Shown piece after piece: positions 8,864 through 18,268 of a DNA stretch of 45,335 nucleotides (the first letter of the stretch is position 1; every line of letters starts with the position of its first letter). Below the pieces are notes generated by a model. That model was given only the letters and a program-made list of their open reading frames with translations. It was not told the DNA's origin and did not search any database. The position numbers and the translations under genes were made by a program. The stretch covers positions 1-45,335 of the forward strand of contig JACMML010000189.1 in NCBI GenBank assembly GCA_014379105.1, given 5' to 3'. Source of the DNA: Phycisphaerae bacterium (GTDB lineage Bacteria; Planctomycetota; Phycisphaerae; Tepidisphaerales; Tepidisphaeraceae).

Positions 8864-11800
8864 CGTGCTGGCTGCGTCGATGTTTAGGCTTTTCACCTGC
8901 GTAACGCCGGTTGATGACCCGTTGAGTGTCACGTCCAGCTTGCCGCCGGTGTTGAGTGAGATCGCGTTCTGAATTACACCGAACTTGGCGGTCAGTTTCG
9001 ACCCGGTCCCGGCCACCTCGGTCGTTCCGGTGCCGGTGATTTTGGAAACCGTCGTCTGGCTGCCGCTGGAGATTTTCAGCGTCCCCGTGGTGCCGGTATT
9101 CACATCAATGCTGTTCAAGCCGCTGGTGAAAACATCCGCACCCTTGTTTTCTACTGTCCCGCTGACGATCTGCAGCGTCGCGCCCGCGCCCAATGTCACG
9201 GCCGATGATGTGCGATTAAACGCGATCGTATTCGGCCCGACTTTATAATTATTGCCGGCGTACCACTCGTCATTCCCGGCACCGGTGAGCGCCGTGTTGG
9301 CGACAGTGACATCAGCAGCGTTGATGCCGGCATCATCGTTCAACTCAGCATCGACCAGGCTGATCTGCCGCCGCGCGGTCGTGCCGTCGAGTGTCGGATC
9401 GGTCGGCGTCGCACCGGTGCCGTAGAAGATGGTCCCGCCATCATTGACGGTGGTGGCGACGACGGCGTTGAGCTGATGGTCGAGGTTCGTATACGACTGT
9501 CCGTTGAACCCATCGACGATCGCGGCGTCGAAGAAATTCGCCTTGCCGTCGCGGTTGACGTCGAGCTTGTTGAATGCGTTCGTGCCGGCCGCATCGAAGG
9601 TATAGGTGTTGACCAGCGTCGGGCCGGCGCCCGTGGATGTGATCAATGTCGCGCCCGACGGCAATGCCGCGCCGGGCTTGCCGACCAGCACCGCTCGGGC
9701 GGTCTTGCGCAAAAATGCCCTGGCCGAGTTCGCGCCGTCGGGATTTCCGCCGATCGCGCTTGTCGCATTATGCGCGTCATCCAGCGCGGCGTTTTTGTTC
9801 AATTTCGCGTTCACATTACGAACCCGCTCGCTGAACGCCGCACCCGAGGCGGCCGTCAGTTGATCGCCGCCGGCGGCGTCGGACAAACTGGCGCCGCGGG
9901 CGAGTCGATAGACATCCTGCCCGTCGAACGCGCCGTCGCTGTTGAAATCGCCGAGCACAATCAGGTCGCCTTTGGTGTTGGCTTTGTTCAACTGTGACCA
10001 CCCGGGCGTGCCGGAGTTGGGCGTGATCACCGTGCCGTTGGCGATCCCGCCGACGTAGATGCTTCCCACGCTAGCGTCCGGCGTCGCGGCGAGCAGTTCC
10101 GCCTTGGCGAGCGAAATCGCGGCATTGATGCCTTCCTTCACGGCGGCGTAGTCGCGAGATCCGTTTTGATTGAAGTTTCCGAACAGGTAGTTACCCGCCG
10201 GCGCGATGACGGTATTGCCGACGCTCGCACCAGCAGCGTCTTTGGCGGTGATCGGAATCGTCCCGTTGATCACCGGCGCGCCCGCCGGGTTGAGAAATCC
10301 GTAGAACGCGTTGGCGCCGGTTCCTCGCGTCTGATTATTCGATCCCGGCGTCCCGTCGGCGCTGAACAGCGGGCCGTAGTTGGCTTTCACCGCCGCCTGA
10401 ATCGCAAGGTTGGGAGAATTGGGCGTCAGCGGCGCGCCGTCGTATTCGCGTTTGTAGTTCAACAGGCCGGGAATGAGATAGCCGGCTGAGTAAAGACCGT
10501 CGGCCGGGTTGTTCGCACTCGCGGTGGCGACGGTCGCACCGCTGCCGACGCTTTGAATGATATTGTCGGTGAAGGTTTTCACATTGCCGAATTGATCCCC
10601 TTTAATGCCGGTCAGCGATGACAGAATGATCGCCCAGGCGGCCTGTTCAAAAGTCAGCGATGGATTGGCGGTCTGGAACGCCGTGATGGCGGCGTTATTC
10701 GAGGGATTATTCTTAAACGAATCCAGCGCTGCCTGGTTCGGCTTTTTCACGGTATTGATGTGTGAGATGAGCACGCCGGCGTAGTCAAAGTTCACGACGT
10801 TATCGAAATTAACCGCTTTGAAGTCGGCAAGATTGCCCGTATCGGTCTGGTTTACAAAATCCACATCCAGCACGCGAATTGGCAGCGCCGCCGACGCGCC
10901 GCGCGCTTCGGAGATCGACAGCGGGCCAAACCCGAGCCGGCTCTGGGCGATCGCGTTGCGCGCGTCGGTACCGGACGTTTTGCCCGAGAGGCGGAACGAC
11001 GAGCCGAGCGTGCGCTGCGCGTTGGAGTTGGCGGTTCCGCTGGTGTTGCCGTCGTCATTCTCGCCGACCGAATAGCTCGGATCGAGCCCTACGCTGGCGG
11101 CGGGAACGGTGCGCTGGCCGGCGTCGTTGGCACGATTGATGACGTTGAAATCCGCGCCATTCGCCAGCCGACCGGTCGCGAGCAGCCATTGGCCGTCGCC
11201 TTTATTGATTCGATGGATCCCCGTGCCCGGATTCGCGCTATAGGTGACGGCCGTCACCGCGAATTGCTGACTATCAATGTTGTTCGCGCCCGCGGTGTTC
11301 CATGGTCCGGTCGCGTATGTCGCGTTGGCGCCGCCGCCCGATGCGGGTGATTCGGGGTTCACTTTGTTTGTCGAAAGATTCGCCGAGGATTCGGGAATAA
11401 ACGACTGGCGTCCCCCCGCCACGCCCAGCCCCTGCGGCGTGGCCGCCGGCAGGAGCGCGGGATTGCCCTGGCCGAAGCCTGCCTGTCCGGGAATGCGATT
11501 CTTATTCGGCGTACCGGCGAGCGCGAAGTTTTCGGTCTTGAATTCGCCTTGCGAGAACTGAATGCGGTTCTGTGCTCCCGAGAGATTTTTCCCGCTGGCG
11601 CGCTCGTAAACCGCCGAGTCATACGTGTCGGCAAAATTTCCACCCGCCAGAACATGCCCGTTGCTCGATCCACCGGCGGTGAATTGGTTGCCGTTCACCC
11701 AGGTCGGATTGCTCACCGACGCACCGCGTGCCGCCGCGTTGGAGATGATCCCGGTTCCACCCACTCCGGTCGTATAGCCGATCTGGTCGTTTACCAGGTC

Positions 11801-12238
11801 ATACAAACCCTGCACCGAACCCTGTTCGTGCCACTCGACGCGCAGCCCCGAGTGCTGTTCCACGTCGGCGGGGAAAGTCGGGTGAGGATTTGCGGGGGAG
11901 TAAACGTCAGCGGAGTTGAAGCTCTGTTTTCCCAGCTGGAAATAGCTGTCGCTGGTGTTGGTCGCGGTGTAGGTGATCGGCGTCGCACCGGCCGGCCCGA
12001 AATAGTAGGTGCTTGATCCACCCGGGCGCAGCGTGGAGATCGCCGGGCTGGATGTCCAGTTGCGCAGCGCGACCTGGCCGCTCAAGGAAATGGTGATCGC
12101 GTCAAGGCTGCCTTGTTTGGAGACATTGCCTGATGACGTATTGACTGACGTCCCCGCCAGCGCGCTCGTCGCCAGAAGTTGAGACGTGACAGCCGCTGCG
12201 GCACTGAAAATTACGATGTGATGCGAATTGCGATTCAT
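8327..12238 (-). CDS. Large secreted PEP-CTERM protein with dockerin-like calcium loops
   Basis: A secreted protein of 1303 residues. It begins with an N-terminal signal peptide ending near ATSALAG. A long Asn/Gly/Ala-rich region of unknown fold follows. Three degenerate EF-hand or dockerin-like loops (GDFNSDGAFDGQDV, DVNRDGKANFFDA, LNDDAGINAADV) come next, then the shared C-terminal cassette with two clean loops (DTNLDGVVNGSDY and DVNYDGSINGSDY). It ends in a PEP-CTERM anchor: LPEPAMLSLLG, a hydrophobic stretch, and RRRRR. PEP-CTERM tails are processed by an exosortase, which is not in this window. The start is supported by an AGGAA about six bases upstream of ATG 12238. The family suggests an extracellular matrix or envelope role; no enzymatic motif was recognised. 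Its last ~180 codons are almost identical at DNA level to those of two neighbours. Confidence 0.9.
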   Translation of the reverse strand: MNRNSHHIVIFSAAAAVTSQLLATSALAGTSVNTSSGNVSKQGSLDAITISLSGQVALRNWTSSPAISTLRPGGSSTYYFGPAGATPITYTATNTSDSYFQLGKQSFNSADVYSPANPHPTFPADVEQHSGLRVEWHEQGSVQGLYDLVNDQIGYTTGVGGTGIISNAAARGASVSNPTWVNGNQFTAGGSSNGHVLAGGNFADTYDSAVYERASGKNLSGAQNRIQFSQGEFKTENFALAGTPNKNRIPGQAGFGQGNPALLPAATPQGLGVAGGRQSFIPESSANLSTNKVNPESPASGGGANATYATGPWNTAGANNIDSQQFAVTAVTYSANPGTGIHRINKGDGQWLLATGRLANGADFNVINRANDAGQRTVPAASVGLDPSYSVGENDDGNTSGTANSNAQRTLGSSFRLSGKTSGTDARNAIAQSRLGFGPLSISEARGASAALPIRVLDVDFVNQTDTGNLADFKAVNFDNVVNFDYAGVLISHINTVKKPNQAALDSFKNNPSNNAAITAFQTANPSLTFEQAAWAIILSSLTGIKGDQFGNVKTFTDNIIQSVGSGATVATASANNPADGLYSAGYLIPGLLNYKREYDGAPLTPNSPNLAIQAAVKANYGPLFSADGTPGSNNQTRGTGANAFYGFLNPAGAPVINGTIPITAKDAAGASVGNTVIAPAGNYLFGNFNQNGSRDYAAVKEGINAAISLAKAELLAATPDASVGSIYVGGIANGTVITPNSGTPGWSQLNKANTKGDLIVLGDFNSDGAFDGQDVYRLARGASLSDAAGGDQLTAASGAAFSERVRNVNAKLNKNAALDDAHNATSAIGGNPDGANSARAFLRKTARAVLVGKPGAALPSGATLITSTGAGPTLVNTYTFDAAGTNAFNKLDVNRDGKANFFDAAIVDGFNGQSYTNLDHQLNAVVATTVNDGGTIFYGTGATPTDPTLDGTTARRQISLVDAELNDDAGINAADVTVANTALTGAGNDEWYAGNNYKVGPNTIAFNRTSSAVTLGAGATLQIVSGTVENKGADVFTSGLNSIDVNTGTTGTLKISSGSQTTVSKITGTGTTEVAGTGSKLTAKFGVIQNAISLNTGGKLDVTLNGSSTGVTQVKSLNIDAASTLELHDNDLIVDYTGGSTVYTSILDKVKLGLPLLGFGGTGKGITSAEVQAQGAGGMGLNGTMLGVIDGSTTGGQVTSLSGFTVTNPTTSVLVKYTWRGDTNLDGVVNGSDYALADTGFSGGGTGWFYGDVNYDGSINGSDYALIDTGFSSQTGPLPEPAMLSLLGIGAGALMRRRRRSA

Positions 12239-12363
12239 GATTGATTCCTAGTTTCTTAATAGCGATATAGATTAAAGGTGCCGATTCATGTCCGGCGATA
12301 ACATTCGTTGCTGCGACGCTCGCCGGACTGCCCGGATATGTCCGTCCGGGCGTAATGATTCCC

Positions 12364-12427
12364 GTGGCATGGGCTTCCCCCATGTTTGATTTAGAACTTG
12401 AAGACATGGGCTGGAAGCCCATGCCAC
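12364..12427. repeat. Imperfect palindromic intergenic repeat (copy 2)
   Basis: The outer arms GTGGCATGGGCTTCC and GGAAGCCCATGCCAC are perfectly complementary, with an extra CATGGGCT half-site between them. It is a relative of the element at 2899-2958. It lies about 125 bp upstream of the PEP-CTERM gene start, between that gene and the pseudopilin. The rest of 12239-12528 shows no gene. Confidence 0.75.
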
Positions 12428-12528
12428 AATGGGTTGGCAATCGGTCTTCGGGGCGTCAACAGCGCCGGTAGTGTTCAGATCTCAGCATTTTCATTCTCCG
12501 GTAATCCTTTGGACTTTCTCTTGACCCA

Positions 12529-13536
12529 CTACTCGAGCGAGTAAAATCGCTGTCCCCACTGGAATGGCGTAAGCGTTTCTTTGATGTGCTTGAGCTCGAC
12601 GTGTCCGTCGACGTAGAGGAAATTGGTTTTGCGAGCGTCGAAGCCTTCGCTATCCAGTTTCTTCGCCTGATGATTACGCCCGACCCAATCGAGAAGCGTC
12701 GGCGGTGTGGAGTTGCCTCCATTGTCGGCCGACGGATCCTTGCCCAGGTCGCTTTTGATCACCTTGTAGAATTTGCCGGTAGACGGAATTTTATAGAGCA
12801 CGTCCGGCTTGGTGATTCCGCCGGTGAATCCATTAACCGGCCGGCGTGATGCACTGACCAGGGACGAACCGTCCACCAGCGACGCCGCCTGCACCGCGAG
12901 TTGATTTCCCCAGATTTCAGTCGCCAGGATCGTTGTGGACGACGCTTTGACCTGCGCCGCCTTGACGCCGTGATAAGCCCGTACGTTGCCGCGATCGCCG
13001 ACGAACTGGCGGAACAGGCCGCGCGGGAGCAGGGCTTCATTGACGGTGTACGCGACCCGCGGCGCCTGCCAGTCGATGACGCCGGGGGTTTCATTGGGCA
13101 GGCCGTCACTGTTTGCGGCGTAGGTGTTCGCCGGCGGCAGTCCGCCATTGGGGAGGCTCGGGCACCGGAACGCGTCCCAGCCGCGGTCGCTTAGGAAGGG
13201 TTGATCCGTTCCCGTCGCGCCTTTTTCGCCATAGAGATAGCTTGACCAGTGCACATATCCCGCGTCCGGCGTCGTCGGCAACTGCCCGCTGCCTTCAAAT
13301 CGCAGGCCTTTGTAATAGTTCGATGCCGGGAAGACGCCGCGGTTCTGGCTGACATACAGCGCGATGCCCTGCCCGATGCTCTTCAGATTAGCGCCGCATT
13401 TGACGACCCGCGCCGCCTCGCGGGCTTTATTCAACGCCGGCAGCAATATTCCGATCAATAGTGCGATGATTCCGATAACGACCAGTAGTTCGACCAGCGT
13501 AAAGCCCGCCTTGCGGCGTAATTGATGCCAATACAT
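12529..13536 (-). CDS. Type II secretion-like pseudopilin with prepilin methylation motif
   Basis: A 335-residue protein with a short basic leader followed by the prepilin peptidase/methylation motif [19 protein letters not shown], then [13 protein letters not shown]. This is the standard type IV pilin/pseudopilin N-terminal helix. The C-terminal [11 protein letters not shown] resembles the H-X9-DG ending of the large planctomycete prepilin-like families. ATG 13536 is chosen because a GGAGAG lies five bases upstream; an in-frame GTG-type start 36 bp earlier lacks such support. The processed protein should sit in the inner membrane as part of a pseudopilus or as a free surface protein. It lies upstream of and in the same orientation as the first PEP-CTERM gene, with a palindromic repeat between them, so shared transcription is possible but not shown. 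Confidence 0.9.
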   Translation of the reverse strand: MYWHQLRRKAGFTLVELLVVIGIIALLIGILLPALNKAREAARVVKCGANLKSIGQGIALYVSQNRGVFPASNYYKGLRFEGSGQLPTTPDAGYVHWSSYLYGEKGATGTDQPFLSDRGWDAFRCPSLPNGGLPPANTYAANSDGLPNETPGVIDWQAPRVAYTVNEALLPRGLFRQFVGDRGNVRAYHGVKAAQVKASSTTILATEIWGNQLAVQAASLVDGSSLVSASRRPVNGFTGGITKPDVLYKIPSTGKFYKVIKSDLGKDPSADNGGNSTPPTLLDWVGRNHQAKKLDSEGFDARKTNFLYVDGHVELKHIKETLTPFQWGQRFYSLE

Positions 13537-13730
13537 GTTGCTCTCCAGTTTTCTAGTCCGATAGGGACACACAGCGAACGACTTAATTCCCTATCAAATA
13601 CATAGATTAAGTATGATTAAATTATGGCAAAGGTTTTCGCGTCTTCAATAGGTCTCGCATTCAAGTCAATTGGATTAGGCGCTATGGGCCCGCTGATGGG
13701 TTTAACAGCGATTCAGGCAGTTCCTACGGC

Positions 13731-14012
13731 TCATATCCCGTCCCGAATCGCCGATCGCGGCACGAGAAGTTGTATCGGATCGACTCCAAGCGCTTGCGCC
13801 AGACTGGTGATGGTCGAAAGGCGCGGATCGCAGTTGCCGGCCTCGATCAGGTGGACAGTCGCCCGCGACAGCTCGGCCGCCTCAGCCAAACCAAGCTGAG
13901 TGAGCCCGACGCGCGACCGCTCGTCCGCAACGTTTGTCGCAAGCGCGAGGACAAACGTCCGGGTCAACTGGCCTCGCGGACGAGGATCCGGTGGAGTTGT
14001 GATTGCACGCAT
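13731..14012 (-). CDS. XRE-family helix-turn-helix regulator
   Basis: A small DNA-binding protein of 93 residues. Residues about 35-85 form a lambda-repressor-like helix-turn-helix: GLTQLGLAEAAELSRATVHL, then IEAGNCDPRLSTITSLAQAL. There is no second domain, so it probably binds DNA as a dimer and senses no ligand through an extra module. The ATG at 14012 is preferred; a GTG at 14024 is in frame and neither has a clear Shine-Dalgarno. A near-perfect dyad, CTAACCCTGTAGGGTTAG, lies about 50 bp upstream (14062-14079) and is a natural candidate for its own operator. It sits alone between a pseudopilin gene and a PEP-CTERM gene, all on the minus strand, so it may control surface-protein expression. 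That role is inference. Confidence 0.88.
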   Translation of the reverse strand: MRAITTPPDPRPRGQLTRTFVLALATNVADERSRVGLTQLGLAEAAELSRATVHLIEAGNCDPRLSTITSLAQALGVDPIQLLVPRSAIRDGI

Positions 14013-14061
14013 GGTTTCGAACACGTCGAGAACGAATATTTCTGGCCGTCCTCATTTCCTT

Positions 14062-14079
14062 CTAACCCTGTAGGGTTAG
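14062..14079. promoter_or_regulatory. Perfect 8-bp dyad upstream of XRE gene, candidate operator
   Basis: CTAACCCT and AGGGTTAG are exact inverse complements separated by GT. The site falls in the promoter-proximal gap between the XRE gene (start 14012, minus) and the end of the next PEP-CTERM gene (14163). XRE proteins commonly autoregulate through such dyads. Confidence 0.6.
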
Positions 14080-14162
14080 TAGGAATATTGCGCGAAGTGG
14101 TGGGCGGGATCAAGTCCATTCTAATTGACATTCGTATCAGGTCGATTTTGGGCTGTAGCGCT

Positions 14163-14696
14163 TTAGAGGAAGCGCCGACGACGTTTCATAAGCACCAGAC
14201 CCAGCCCCAACAGGCTCAGCATCGCGGGCTCGGGAAGCGGGCCGGTCTGGCTGCTGAAGCCCGTGTCGATCAGTGCGTAATCGCTGCCGTTGATGGATCC
14301 GTCGTAGTTCACGTCGCCGTAGAACCAGCCTGTGCCGCCGCCGGAGAAGCCGGTGTCCGCCAGCGCGTAGTCGCTGCCGTTGACCACGCCATCGAGATTC
14401 GCGTCGCCGCGCCAAGTGTATTTGACCAGCACTGATGACGTCGGATTCGCGACCGTGAAGCCTGAGAGGCTGGTCACCTGTCCGCCGGTCGTGCTGCCGT
14501 CGATGACTGCGAGCATCGTGCCGTTCAATCCCACGCCACCCGCGCCTTGCGCGATGACTTCCGCGGAGGTGATCCCTTTACCCGTGCCGCCGAATCCCAG
14601 CAGCGGCAGGCCGAGCTTCACCTTGTCCAGAATGGACGTGTAGACCGTCGAGCCGCCGGTGTAATCAACGACCAGGTCGTTGTCGTGCAGCTCCAG
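14163..14696 (-). repeat. Shared PEP-CTERM 3' cassette, copy 2
   Basis: About 534 bp, collinear with 8327-8863 and 17735-18268. It differs by scattered substitutions only, and the divergence rises sharply upstream of the LELHDNDL codons. Confidence 0.8.
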
Positions 14697-17450
14697 CTTG
14701 CTGGCGGAATCGATGGCCAGTGATTTGACGACCGACACGCCGGTTGCGCCGCCATTGAGCGCGATTGCCGTCGTTGAAGTATTCGAGAGGGACAACGCAT
14801 TCTGCGTAATCCCCAGGGATGAATTGAGCGTCCCGCCGGTGACGTTGGTGGCGCCGGCGCCGGTGATGCCGGCGACGTTTCCGCCGGCACTTGTGGAGAG
14901 CGTGCCGGCGTTATTGATTACGGTGGTGCTGTTCAGCGTCGATGCGCCGAGGGTGCCGGTAGCGCCGATGTCGAGCACGGCGGTGCCGGTGACGCTGTAC
15001 GGAGAATTCTGATTGTGAGAGCCCGTGATCGAAAGCTGGCCGCCGGTCACGCTGGTTGCGCCGGTGTATAAGTTCGCGGCCGCCAGGACCATTTTACCGT
15101 TGCCGGTTTTGGTCAGTGCGCCGACATTTGCCGGCGAACTTGTGGAACCGGCGGAGTTGGTCAATCGGACGGAAACGGTCAGGTCCGCGCCGGCGTCGGC
15201 GGTCGCGTCGGCGACGTCAAAGGTGATTGTCTTGGATCCCGCGGAGGCATCGCCGAGCATCACGCCGTTGGCGACGGTGTTGGAGGCGTCGGTGGTGATG
15301 CTGGAAGCGGTACTGCCGCCGACCGTGACGGTTCCCAGCAGAATGGCTGCCTGGTAATCGGTGTCGTAGCCTTTGCCGGTTCGCAGCGTTCCGCCGTGGA
15401 GGGTGATTTTGCCGAGGATGTTGGCATCGCCGCCGCCGGGCCCACCGGCATCGTTGGCGGCGGTCTGGAGCACGCCGCCGGGGTTGACGATGAACTCCAG
15501 CGCCGGCGCCTGCGCGATCGACGAACCGCCGGTGCCCAGAACATTGCCCAGCGCGAGGATCACCATGCCGTTGTTGATCGTGACGGTCCGTCCTGCGATG
15601 GATGGGTCGCCTAACGGGCCGCTGGTTCGCAAGAACGTATTGGACGCGTCGGCGGCGATCAGCGTGCTGGAATTGACGACGACATTGCCGGTGAACGTGT
15701 TGGTGGTCGGGAGCGTCAGCACGCCGCCGGAGCCGGTGCCCGAATCGACGGTCAGAGCGCCTGCGCCGGAGATCAAGCCGTTAATGACGCCGCTGCGCGC
15801 GACCGCATGATCGTACCAGTCGCGCAGGCCGACGGTGAGATTGGAACCGGCGTTCAACAGGATGTTGCCCGAGACGAAACCCTGCGTTCCATTCTCGAAG
15901 CTGATCACGCTGTTGGTGTTGCCGGTAACGGTGATGGCATTGGGCAGCGTCGTGGTGCCCGAGCCCTGGACCGCCAGTTCGGCCTGATTTTCGAGCGTAA
16001 ACGTGGAAGCCGAATCCACTGCCCCTGTCTTGCCGTATTCGAGAATTCCACCGTTCTTGATCGTCACCGCGCCGCTGTACGTGTTGGTTTGACCCAGTCG
16101 CACGTTGCTGAAATTGGCCGCCAGTGTGCCCGCGCCTGTGATGGCCAGCGGACCGCTGCCGGTCAGTTGGTTAGTCGTAGGGAAAAAGAACTGACCAGTC
16201 GTCGTGACGTTGATCGTTGCGCCGGCGGCGCCGATGGTCACCGGGTGCGAGTTCACAATCCCCGCGGTCGTGCGGAGCGTGCCGCCGTTGATCGTCATTG
16301 ATGATCCGGCGGCGCCGATGTTATTGTCGGCCTGGATCGAGATCGCCCCGCCATTGATGGTCGTCGTGCCCGTGTAGAGATTTTCGTTTGAGAGCGTGAG
16401 CGTGCCCGTTCCGGTCTTGACCAGGTTCAGGTTGGAACCCGCGTTACCGCCGGAGATGACGCCGGAGAACGCGGTGCTTGTGTTGAGGTTGCCCACCTCG
16501 AGCGTATTCGGGCCAGAATCATTGAACGAGGACTGGAACACGCCGTCGCCGGACAACGCGCCGATCTTGATTGTCGCACCCGTGATGCCGTCGGGCAGCC
16601 CGAAGTTTTTGCTGAACGACGTGCTCAGATCGGTGACATTTCCCTTGTTGATAATCACGCTCGCGTTCGAGAGGTTCACGGTCGCATTGCTCGCGCCGAA
16701 CCGCCACCATTGCGTGGCCGTCAGTGTGTCGCAGGTGTAGTTCAGGGTTCCGGTGAATCCGCTGAAATCGCCGGTGAAGAACACGTTGGAGTTGCCTGCC
16801 ATTCCCACGAAGTTAGACAACGTGCCATTTCCGGAAATCGCTCCCGACAAAGTGATGGTCCCGGTCTGTCCGGCATAGCCGAGGGTGTTGCTGCCGGTTA
16901 GCGCGATGTTGTTCGCGATGTTGACGGTGCTCGTCGTCGCCAGGAGCGCGCCGTTGAGGCCGAGCGTGCCGGTGCCGAAAGCCGAGGAATGGCCCGCGAA
17001 CAGCGATCCGCCGTTGATGGTGGTTCCGCCGGAATAGGAATTGTTGGTCGAGATCGTCAGCGATCCCGTGCCGCTCTTGGTCATCGCAGTGGCGCCCGCG
17101 ATACCGAACGAGCCGGTGGTGATGATGGAATAGTTCTTGGTTGTATTATCGAACGTGATGCCGGTCGGGGAGACGTGGGCGGAGTTGATGTTGATGGTGG
17201 TCGTGCCGGTGGCGGTATCGTTGAACAGCACGTCATCACCGGCGGCGAAGTCGATCGGGGTGCCGGCGGTTTCCAGCTTCCAGTTCTTGTTCGGGCCGGT
17301 CGTGCCGATGCGCCAGTTCCCGTCGTCGCCGCCGGTCCACATCGGACGATCCGCGATCGCCAGGCCATTCATTCCCAGCGTGATGAGCACGGCGCTGACC
17401 GCCGCTTGACGCATGCACCGCGCCGATTGATGTCCAGAATTTATGCGCAC
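14163..17450 (-). CDS. Secreted PEP-CTERM protein with autotransporter-associated beta-strand repeats
   Basis: A 1095-residue secreted protein. A signal peptide ends near GLAIADRP. The body consists of many passenger-associated beta-strand repeats of the pattern K(T/S)GTGxLTxSxxNxYxGxTTINGG (for example TKSGTGSLTISTNNSYSGG and KTGTGTLTLSNENLYTGT), predicting a long right-handed beta-helix. The shared C-terminal cassette with two dockerin-like calcium loops follows, and then the anchor LPEPAMLSLLGLG..KRRRR. There is no beta-barrel translocator, so the repeats are used without classical autotransport. The start is GTG 17450, backed by AGGAG seven bases upstream. It is likely an adhesive or matrix surface protein sorted by an exosortase encoded elsewhere. 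Confidence 0.92.
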   Translation of the reverse strand: MRINSGHQSARCMRQAAVSAVLITLGMNGLAIADRPMWTGGDDGNWRIGTTGPNKNWKLETAGTPIDFAAGDDVLFNDTATGTTTININSAHVSPTGITFDNTTKNYSIITTGSFGIAGATAMTKSGTGSLTISTNNSYSGGTTINGGSLFAGHSSAFGTGTLGLNGALLATTSTVNIANNIALTGSNTLGYAGQTGTITLSGAISGNGTLSNFVGMAGNSNVFFTGDFSGFTGTLNYTCDTLTATQWWRFGASNATVNLSNASVIINKGNVTDLSTSFSKNFGLPDGITGATIKIGALSGDGVFQSSFNDSGPNTLEVGNLNTSTAFSGVISGGNAGSNLNLVKTGTGTLTLSNENLYTGTTTINGGAISIQADNNIGAAGSSMTINGGTLRTTAGIVNSHPVTIGAAGATINVTTTGQFFFPTTNQLTGSGPLAITGAGTLAANFSNVRLGQTNTYSGAVTIKNGGILEYGKTGAVDSASTFTLENQAELAVQGSGTTTLPNAITVTGNTNSVISFENGTQGFVSGNILLNAGSNLTVGLRDWYDHAVARSGVINGLISGAGALTVDSGTGSGGVLTLPTTNTFTGNVVVNSSTLIAADASNTFLRTSGPLGDPSIAGRTVTINNGMVILALGNVLGTGGSSIAQAPALEFIVNPGGVLQTAANDAGGPGGGDANILGKITLHGGTLRTGKGYDTDYQAAILLGTVTVGGSTASSITTDASNTVANGVMLGDASAGSKTITFDVADATADAGADLTVSVRLTNSAGSTSSPANVGALTKTGNGKMVLAAANLYTGATSVTGGQLSITGSHNQNSPYSVTGTAVLDIGATGTLGASTLNSTTVINNAGTLSTSAGGNVAGITGAGATNVTGGTLNSSLGITQNALSLSNTSTTAIALNGGATGVSVVKSLAIDSASKLELHDNDLVVDYTGGSTVYTSILDKVKLGLPLLGFGGTGKGITSAEVIAQGAGGVGLNGTMLAVIDGSTTGGQVTSLSGFTVANPTSSVLVKYTWRGDANLDGVVNGSDYALADTGFSGGGTGWFYGDVNYDGSINGSDYALIDTGFSSQTGPLPEPAMLSLLGLGLVLMKRRRRFL

Positions 17451-17734
17451 GATAGATCTCCTCTCCCGAAAATCGCTCGAACGGGTGACCTCAAACGGGT
17501 GACTTGGTCGCTTCGCGATCGCGCGCCACTGTACCGGGCCGACCCACCCGGTTCATTCATAAAACCTACAAAATTCCCATCTTCTCGATCTGGGATTGGT
17601 AATCTGGGAGAGGTCTTTGGTATCTGGCGGCCCGTCACGCGCAGTGAGCGATGAAAATGGCACGCTGGCCGCTGGCGGCGATATTTTTTCACAATTTTGC
17701 GATCGAGGCGTGTTGATGTGACGCTCCCGCGCCC

Positions 17735-18268
17735 TTACGCCATCCGACGACGCCGCAACAGCGCACCTGCGCCGACACCCAGCAGGCCTAGCATCGCGGG
17801 CTCGGGAAGCGGGCCGGTCTGGCTGCTGAAGCCCGTGTCGATCAGTGCATAGTCGCTGCCGTTAATCGTCCCGTCGTAGTTCACGTCGCCGTAGAACCAG
17901 CCTGTGCCGCCGCCGGAGAAGCCCGTGTCCGCCAGCGCGTAGTCGCTGCCGTTCACGACGCCGTCCAGATTCGTGTCACCACGCCAGGTGTATTTGACCA
18001 GAACAGATGTCGTCGGATTCGCGACCGTGAAGCCTGAGAGGCTGGTGACCTGTCCACCGGTCGTGCTGCCGTCGATCACACCGAGCATCGTGCCGTTCAA
18101 TCCCACGCCGCCCGCGCCTTGCGCGATCACTTCCGCGGAGGTGATCCCTTTACCCGTACCGCCGAAACCCAACAGCGGCAGGCCGAGCTTCACCTTGTCC
18201 AGAATGGACGTGTAGACCGTCGAGCCGCCGGTGTAATCCACGATCAGGTCGTTGTCGTGCAGTTCAAG
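17735..18268 (-). repeat. Shared PEP-CTERM 3' cassette, copy 3
   Basis: About 534 bp, nearly identical to the copies at 8327-8863 and 14163-14696. In this copy the LPEPAMLGLLG tail has Gly where the others have Ser. Confidence 0.8.

Noticed and set aside
13624-13899. Plus-strand ORF of 91 codons opposite the XRE gene
   Set aside because: The HTH on the other strand is clear, and this frame has no ribosome site or recognisable sequence.
8841-18268. CRISPR or insertion sequence as explanation of the repeats in the PEP-CTERM block
   Set aside because: Repeats are long, in-frame and coding; no short regularly spaced repeats, cas genes, transposase or terminal inverted repeats were seen.
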